Positions 58,001 to 64,000 of a DNA stretch of 64,000 nt are shown here, one piece after another. The stretch is from Breviolum minutum Mf 1.05b.01. Lineage: Eukaryota > Sar > Dinophyceae > Suessiales > Symbiodiniaceae. Every line of letters begins with the position of its first letter. Position 1 is the first letter of the stretch. The notes beneath the pieces were generated by a model. It did no database searches and was not told where the DNA came from. It saw nothing but the letters and a program-made list of their open reading frames with translations. The position numbers and the translations under genes are program-made. The stretch spans positions 1 through 64,000 of the forward strand of contig DF241524.1 of assembly GCA_000507305.1 (NCBI GenBank), in the 5' to 3' direction.

Positions 58001-61000
58001 CTCAGTCAATGGAGTCAATTACCCTCTCTGAAACTAACAGCTTGCACCTGAAAATACATCCCTGGAAATCCGAAGATTCCTATTGGAAACCATCATTTTT
58101 GGGTGCTATGTTAGTTTCAGGGAGGGTAGATCGACTAAAATCCCCAAATATCCTGTAAATTAAGAGCATTACCCTGCCGAAAACTAACATGACAATGGAC
58201 AATCCATCATTTGAAGATATATTTCCTATTGAATGGGGAGTTTCCAATGTCATGTTAGTTTTCAGGGGTGTATATTACATAAAGCAGGGCGGTTTTTTTC
58301 GGGGTTTTGATTCATTCCTTATTGGGGGTGAAGATTGTTTGTGGACTGAAGGGTAAACAGTCGTCATTTCTTTGGCAAATTGAATCTCCTGGTGGTCCCA
58401 AAATTTGAGGAAATATCTGTCGACATCATCTGGACATACATACCGTAGCAAAACCATGCAAAACCTGAAAAAAGTGCCATTTCTTTAGGCAATATGCGCT
58501 GGTTTTAAGGGTAAAGTTGATTGGAAGTTAAAAGCAACGGCTGTTCTTGCCAAGCTTTTCACTGAAAATTCTCAGCATTTCGCCTTGAACCAAAAACAAA
58601 CGGGAGATGTGTTTACAGCTCCGAATAAAAAACAGAGCCACAAAGAATACCATGTTGGTACCTCGACCCTCGGTTTGGGTGGTAAATTTCAACACCAAAG
58701 GGCTTGATCACTGGATAGGATCAATGGGATATTTCGCCTAGAATTACTTGTGAATGGGGTAATCTTGGGGTCATAACCCAAGCAGCTGTATTTCGGAACT
58801 TTGAACATGTATCCTGACCCGGATCCCAACAAAGCCTCCCAGACGTTCGTTTTCGTTTTCCAAAGGTACTTGGACGGTACCAACAAAACCCTCAGGTTTT
58901 GCAATACATTCCTTAGGTTCACCGAGTTTTTTTTTGAACATTTGCACATCTGATATTTTCAGCCTTGTTCCATGGCAGGTAGCCTAAAAGTGAAGACAAC
59001 CAAAAATGATGGCAGGAGAAAAAAAAGGTTTCCAACAAAAAACTACCAACATTTGACACTTGATCAGCCGTCACTTCTTTAAAAATTACCCTCCCCAAGT
59101 TTAACATGGAACCTAAAAATGATGGTTTCCAAAGGAAATCTCCTATTCCAGGGTGCCATTTTCAGGTTTCCATGTTAAACTTTAGGAGGGTATCCAAACA
59201 GGTCCTCAACAAACCACGGTTTCCACGAGCTAAGGGACGTATTTCAGCAACTCTTCTGCTGGTTTTCTCCATGTTTTCAAGGCCCAATCGTTCCTCGGGT
59301 GAGGTGGGTGTTGGGGCGTGCTTGGCTACACTGCCTGCAACTAACATTTGGGTGGTTCCAAACATAAGGGTACCCCAAAATGGATGGTGAAAATAATGGA
59401 AAACCTGTTAAAATTGATGATTTGGGGGGGGAAACCCACTATTTTCGGAAACATTCATTTTGCCACTGAACATCGGCCTTTTGCCCCAGAAGGAAATATA
59501 GTTTTCCAATAAAAAAATCAGGGGCAAGCTGTTATAAGTTTTAGGGATTTTAAACATGTCAGGATATTCACCATGTGAGGTTTGTACTCAAAACAACAGA
59601 CCCAATGACATGAACCATGGAAATCCTGGTCCAGGTTCAGGTTCCGGGATGCTTATTGCATGGGCTTATGGGCAGTATATGATCACTGCTCATCTGAATA
59701 TCATCCCGAGCATCAAAATCCCCTTGCTGTTGGCCGTTGCGATTGCTCCATTGCCAGAGCCCCCATTGGCAATAGGTGCGGGTGCAGCTTTTGCTGTGGA
59801 AGCAGCATAGGTGCCTGATGACAGCTCCATTATATAAAGGTTGGCTGTTGGGTAAGGGGCAGTTTTAATAATTTGCAGATGAGGTATCGAAGGTATATAA
59901 AATCAATGATATCAAGGTGTAGGAGGATTAATAGTTGTATCAGCGAGTTGTTTTCACATATTCTAGTGGGTTCCTATCAAATAAGAACGCAATGCAGCGC
60001 TCTTAAGAAATAAGGATAAGTTTGGGTGCACATCCCCAAGCCAGGATGCCAGCCAGTCACCACCAGGTTAAGGGGCAGAATTTCTAGCAAGCGACGAGAC
60101 GAATCCAGGGCGGAAGGTTTTGAAACCCTGCTTTTGGTAAACAAACGAATGGCCCCCGCTGGAAATACCCAGCTGTGAATGTATATATGATATATGCGCC
60201 GTCTAGATTCAAAAGCTATACATGCTATACGTGCTATGTTAGTTTCAGGGAGTGTATAAGATTTCCTTGAAATAAGGGAGTTTTGCTTCTTTGGGGGTTT
60301 TGAGTCGCGTGAGGTCACTGTAATTTGACCAAACACTAGATGAGCCGTCGATCAAAAAAGCACTTTTTGGCATATCCCTTAGCAAAAATCCCTTCATCCA
60401 TATCAATGAATAATACTATAAATATATCCCCCCCCAGTAGTTTGACGACTTGGATGTTCTGTTGGAAGTTAGGATCAAAGGTTACTTAGGATCAGTGGGT
60501 TATAAGTTTTAAGTTATTCCACCCCCAATATATTCCATGTATAAAAAAAAACGTTATTTTCCCCCATTTTTCCAAACCATTGGAATCCCCCAACCTCCGA
60601 TCTCCGATCTCCGATTCCCGGGACATCCCGGGGACACACCATACACACCAGCCATGCACACCATGCCATACCAAGGGACTTTTGAGCTTGATACCCGACT
60701 TCAACATTTGTGCTGGACATGCCAACTTGGATGCCAAAGCAGCCTGGAAAGCCAAGTCGCTTTCGTTTCGCCCCCGAAGGGTTTGTCTCATGGCCAGAAA
60801 CGGGTTGGAATTTTGCCAGCATTTCCAAAGTCAAAACCACCCGAGATATGAGTTGAACAGTGTTCCAAAAAACCCTCCTTCTGACATTCCATTTTTGCTA
60901 GTTGAATTTAAGATAAATCTTTATTAGAAATCCCCATATAGTTGGGTGGTATGATTCCATATATAAACAAACAACCAACCAAGGCTTCTGATCATATTGC

Positions 61001-63642
61001 TCATTATCGGCCTATCCGTGACCTCTAAAGCTCGTCAAAATGTGCTGGTGGATTTAACATACTAGTTGGTGGATTCAACCCATTTGAAAAATATGCTCGT
61101 CAAAATGGGAATCTTCCCCAAGTGGGGGTGAACATAAAAAATATTTGAAACCACCACTTAGTATAAGAAACTCAAGTCTTCCTATTATATGATCCAAACA
61201 CCTTGGGTTTGGAGATGTGAAATTGGACCCCCCAATCAAGGCCTTCGTTTTGGGGGGGGGGGTTGGGGGGGGTCCAAACACCTATATCCTCACAAGGTAT
61301 TTGGAAGACTAGGGATAGAATAGAATCCATGGGAACTACTAATTTACCATAAAAATCAACTACTGAAGGTAAATGTATCAACTAAAAAACATTAGTCTTC
61401 AACAAATTCACCCAAAATGTCCAAGTCGATCAAACTTTGCCCCCACGGTAGTAGGGGAATCGTTTACATGGATCATCCCAAAGACTAACCACTTTGTTTG
61501 GCATTGGACTTTCAGGGATTCATATTTAGGGAATAAGTTTCAAGAACTGAAAGGAGGTTCAAATAGAGCTGTAGCATATATGGGTGACAACGTGACAACT
61601 GTTGTTCTTCAAGAAGGGTCCCCTTGTAAGAACCGATATTTCCAGACGCATCACTGGCATCTTACAAAATGGGGTGCTACAAGTACACCGTGGGTAGAAG
61701 CGCGATCAAAAAACACAGACATGTCCCAAGAGGAACATCCACACGCTTCACAACACATGAAAGGACTTCCGTTCATCATTACTTCAGTTCTCATATATAG
61801 GTATAACTGTATAACTTCAAAACAAGAAGTGTACTAAACTTGGGACACCCCCCAAAGTTTACACATAGCTTGTAAAACTACTTTTGGGAAAATGTGACGT
61901 TTCAGAGCCGAAAAGCTAACGTCAAATTTCAGATCCTGTAAACTATCCATGGATCATCCAACATCCACGGTGACTCACAGTGGGGAAAAAAAATCGATCA
62001 ACTTGTCCATCGACCGAGCTGCCGCGGTAGGTTGATTCTTGGCATCCAACAACTGCTGCTGATGCATCTGAATGGCCACCACGAACAAAGCTCGACGTTT
62101 CGTCATGTCTTCTGACTTCAAATTCTTGCACCGATCCTGGGGTCGTTTTAAGAAACCAAGGGCGGCACTTGATGGATGGACAAATTGGAAGGATGGATGG
62201 ATATTGATACTTGGATTTGCATAGGATGCCCGGAAAAAGTAGAAACTAGTCGTCTCAAATGATGGTTTGATGGTGATTCACCATGGTACAAAGTAAAACA
62301 AATCCAAGTATATATAACATAACTTGGAAACAATTTGTCCTTTGTTAGGCCTCCACCAGAAGGTGTGTCTAAAACATGTAAAAGATGCAAAAGCAATTTG
62401 GGTTTCCAGGAATATACATATATATATATATACATACATGTTGTATACATATGTTGATACATGCTTGTTATATACTGTATATAAAGATCATATACTCGAT
62501 AATCTATGTGGCATTTGGAAAAAAAAAGGTGGCCTTGGGATCATATAAAGCACTCAACCTTTTACAGTCTGAAACAAATCTTTCACGCACTGCCCTCCAG
62601 CGGTTCAAAAAAACGCTGCCACTGCCCGAGGTTCTGGGTCTAAGACGTCCTCTAACTTCACGTCACCCCAATGAGCATTCACCTGGTGGGACCAGGGAGA
62701 GGTGAAAAGAGTATAGATTTATGTGCTTATAATTGTTTGCACATCGAATGTATAGTGTGGAAAACATTTGAGTTTAGAGATAGATATATAATCAATTGTG
62801 GTGCATGGAATCCATTTTGACTAAATAAAACTAGTTTTAAATACATATATATATATATATATAGAGAATAAAATATATTATTTTATATATCATTATTATA
62901 TCATTGTATATGCACATGCAACCCATGTGTAATTTGTTTTATCTTGAAACCCAGGTAGTTTGGGTAGCTATTTACCCCAGTATGACGTTAATAGTGATAA
63001 ACCCTCAAGGGTTGCGAGTTGCGACCTGAGAACGGGTTGCATGTCCCATTCCAAAAATCCTTGGAATAGAGTCAAATCAGTTGGCAAAAAATCAGTTTGC
63101 ACGAGTTTTCCAAAATGAGTTGCCTTTAACATCCTCGGAAGATGTGTTGGTTTTCTTAGAGTTTTTGTGGAAAAATGTTGAACCAACCCATTTGAAAACC
63201 ATGCTCGTCAAATTGGATCATTTCCCCAGGTAGGGGTGAACATAAACATGTTTCAAACCACCACCTAGAGAAATGTTTATTTCCTTCTCTAGTTGGTGTG
63301 TTATTGTGTTTCATCTCCACCCCAATGGTTGACAAAAACTCTCAAAGAAAATCTTCAAAAAAGAACACCACCTTACTATATCTCAGACACACAACGTATG
63401 GTATATTGACCTACCTTTTACCGTTTAATAAACTACCCATTTTTTTGTAGATGAATATATACCATAGATTGAGTGTTTTGGTATATTATGGATTCCTTTT
63501 TAAGCTGCGAAATGTGTTTCTATATGTTTTAAACGGGTGGTTCCAACCGACACCAGTCCGACGCCTCACCTCTGCAGCTGTCACAGAGACGAATCCCACG
63601 GGTGAAGGATATTTCACCTCTGTCACCGTGCGACGCACTTGC
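57893..63642 (-). CDS. Gene X: multi-exon gene ending in a dsRBD-like segment
   Basis: Exon-like segments share the AG|G acceptor habit: 63642-63570 (QVRRTVTEVKYPSPVGFVSV), 62682-62623 (VNAHWGDVKLEDVLDPEPRA), 62136-61979, 60743-60695 (AALASKLACPAQMLKS), 59334-59205, 58890-58819 and 58000-57893. The last one ends with a stop and reads KTFTGVPAAKKKDAEQSAAA then EALRQLQIAA, the typical K-K-x-A-E-x-x-A-A end of a double-stranded-RNA-binding fold; such segments are, as I recall, common in dinoflagellate proteins. Whether all pieces belong to one gene was not proven, since some junction phases were left open. Product unknown. Confidence 0.45.
58020..58131. repeat. IR-B element
   Basis: TACCCTCTCTGAAACTAACA and, inverted, TGTTAGTTTCAGGGAGGGTA; begins about 20 bp upstream of the gene X last exon. 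Confidence 0.88.
58170..58274. repeat. IR-B element
   Basis: TACCCTGCCGAAAACTAACA and, inverted, TGTTAGTTTTCAGGGGTGTA, 40 bp from the previous copy. Confidence 0.88.
58819..58890 (-). CDS. Gene X exon
   Basis: Acceptor cctgag|G and donor gtcagg. Reads VLLVPSKYLWKTKTNVWEAL then LGSG. Composition is protein-like; no family recognised. Confidence 0.45.
59087..59193. repeat. IR-B element
   Basis: TACCCTCCCCAAGTTTAACA and, inverted, TGTTAAACTTTAGGAGGGTA; starts 11 bp after a gene X exon. Confidence 0.88.
59205..59334 (-). CDS. Gene X exon (charged helix)
   Basis: Acceptor tgcag|G and a possible GA donor (gacctg). Reads SVAKHAPTPTSPEERLGLEN and MEKTSRRVAEIRPLARGNRG. It is directly followed by the IR-B element at 59087-59193. 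Confidence 0.52.
59351..59456. repeat. IR-I element
   Basis: GGTGGTTCCAAACATAAGGG and, inverted, ACTATTTTCGGAAACATTC; inner AAAATGGATGGTGAAAATAA as in the 56-kb copy. Confidence 0.83.
59700..59812 (-). CDS. Possible Ala/Gly-rich exon of gene X
   Basis: A GC-rich patch reads AASTAKAAPAPIANGGSGNG then AIATANSKG on the minus strand. Both strands are open here and the boundaries are unclear, so this is weakly supported. Confidence 0.25.
60266..60335. repeat. IR-J dispersed repeat
   Basis: CTTGAAATAAGGGAGTTTTG ... GTGAGGTCACTGTAATTTGACC in a gene X intron. Confidence 0.7.
60695..60743 (-). CDS. Gene X exon (49 nt)
   Basis: Acceptor ttccag|G and donor gtatca. Reads AALASKLACPAQMLKS. The open frame also extends upstream (NESDLAFQ), so the left boundary could be an earlier acceptor. 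Confidence 0.42.
61072..61162. repeat. IR-C element
   Basis: Copy in a gene X intron; CTAGTTGGTGGATTCAACCC and inverted GAAACCACCACTTAG. Confidence 0.85.
61979..62136 (-). CDS. Gene X exon (helical, Gln-rich)
   Basis: Acceptor ccccag|G and a consensus donor gtgagt. Reads DRCKNLKSEDMTKRRALFVV and AIQMHQQQLLDAKNQPTAAA, a likely long amphipathic helix. One of the better exons of this region; product unknown. Confidence 0.6.
62623..62682 (-). CDS. Gene X exon (60 nt)
   Basis: Acceptor ccaccag|G; donor gtggca after CA, the same CA|gt pattern as several FBA exons. Reads VNAHWGDVKLEDVLDPEPRA. Confidence 0.42.
63176..63268. repeat. IR-C element, left end degraded
   Basis: Retains GAACCAACCCATTTGAAAA and the inner GGATCATTTCCCCAGGTAGG and ends CAAACCACCACCTAG. 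Confidence 0.75.
63386..63483. repeat. IR-D-like element
   Basis: Carries ACGTATGGTATATTGACCTA and TACCGTTTAATAAACTACCC, then an inverted arm with ATACCATAGATTGAGTG. Confidence 0.7.
63570..63642 (-). CDS. Gene X exon (first seen in window)
   Basis: Acceptor ggccag|G and a good donor gtgagg. Reads QVRRTVTEVKYPSPVGFVSV then TAAE, an alternating beta-strand-like pattern. The gene may start beyond the right edge. Confidence 0.45.
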
Positions 63643-64000
63643 CTGGCCACGGATTCCGGACGTCATGGTATACCGAGGGTTTTTCCCCTGCTGTTTTGCT
63701 GCTTTTTTGGGGATGAAATGCTACCAACCTAAAAAACCCAATGGCCTCCATTCTTGAAGGTCAACCCAAGTCAAGGGTCCATATATGAACCAATCAGTTT
63801 TTGGTGGAACATTGTAAGGGTTTTGACACCTACACGTTTTGGATAGTTTAGGGGGGGGTAAATGTAGGTAGGCCTCCTGGCAACTGTCCCTTTTTAAACC
63901 CTCCCAGTCGTGACTTTTGAGTCGATGATTTTATGTGTTTTCGACCAACTTCATTGAGTGTTTGGGATAGGAAAATGGAGAGCAATTGGGGAACACTTCT

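Noticed and set aside
61373-61837. Plus-strand open frame of 154 residues
   Set aside because: No codon bias or motif, lies in an intron-like stretch of gene X, no partner exon on the plus strand, and every supported gene is on the minus strand.
1-64000. tRNA, rRNA, spliced-leader gene or CRISPR array
   Set aside because: No cloverleaf, rRNA signature, spliced-leader motif or regularly spaced direct repeats were recognised by eye; the palindromes are dispersed and not arrayed. A tRNAscan or Infernal run would be needed to exclude small RNAs.

Overview
The window is eukaryotic nuclear DNA, most probably from a dinoflagellate. The grounds are: two plastid-type class II fructose-bisphosphate aldolase (FBA) genes with bipartite-looking, arginine-rich presequences; introns whose 5' ends are GT, GC or GA while every resolvable 3' end reads AG|G; introns packed with many families of short inverted-repeat elements (introner-like); all supported genes on one strand (minus); and a TTTAGGG-type interstitial telomere tract. 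Genus cannot be fixed from the sequence. No bacterial gene, rRNA, tRNA or CRISPR was seen.

Layout, read along the minus strand from high to low coordinates: 63.6-57.9 kb, an unidentified multi-exon gene X whose last exon looks like the end of a double-stranded-RNA-binding domain; 56.6-48.7 kb, exons of an unidentified gene or genes Y; 47.16-8.82 kb, a 20-exon FBA gene (FBA-2) with only 1,369 coding bases in 38.3 kb; 3.60 kb to the left edge, the 5' part of a second FBA gene (FBA-1). FBA-2 was rebuilt exon by exon: reading phases agree at all 19 junctions and the product aligns with E. coli-type FbaA through the metal and catalytic motifs. Its last few codons and stop were not resolved.

Intron 1 of FBA-2 (15.9 kb) holds a compact block, 32.37-46.88 kb, that differs from everything around it: high coding density, short introns, no inverted-repeat families. 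It contains two minus-strand gene pairs, each a Lys/Glu-rich protein followed by a second protein. The left pair is framed by 28-bp terminal inverted repeats (25 of 28 identical) at 32367 and 39930 with a TA at each end. I read this as a 7.56-kb DNA transposon inserted next to a related, more decayed copy; the two copies meet at a perfect 38-bp palindrome. The downstream gene of the left copy resembles a protein family that I recall as strongly expanded in Symbiodiniaceae genomes and that may be a DDE-type transposase.

The rest of the window is intron or intergenic DNA dominated by about ten families of 70-150-bp imperfect palindromes (named IR-A to IR-K here), some nested in each other, plus microsatellites. 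FBA-1 and FBA-2 share only one of five comparable intron positions, which fits massive intron gain after the gene duplication.
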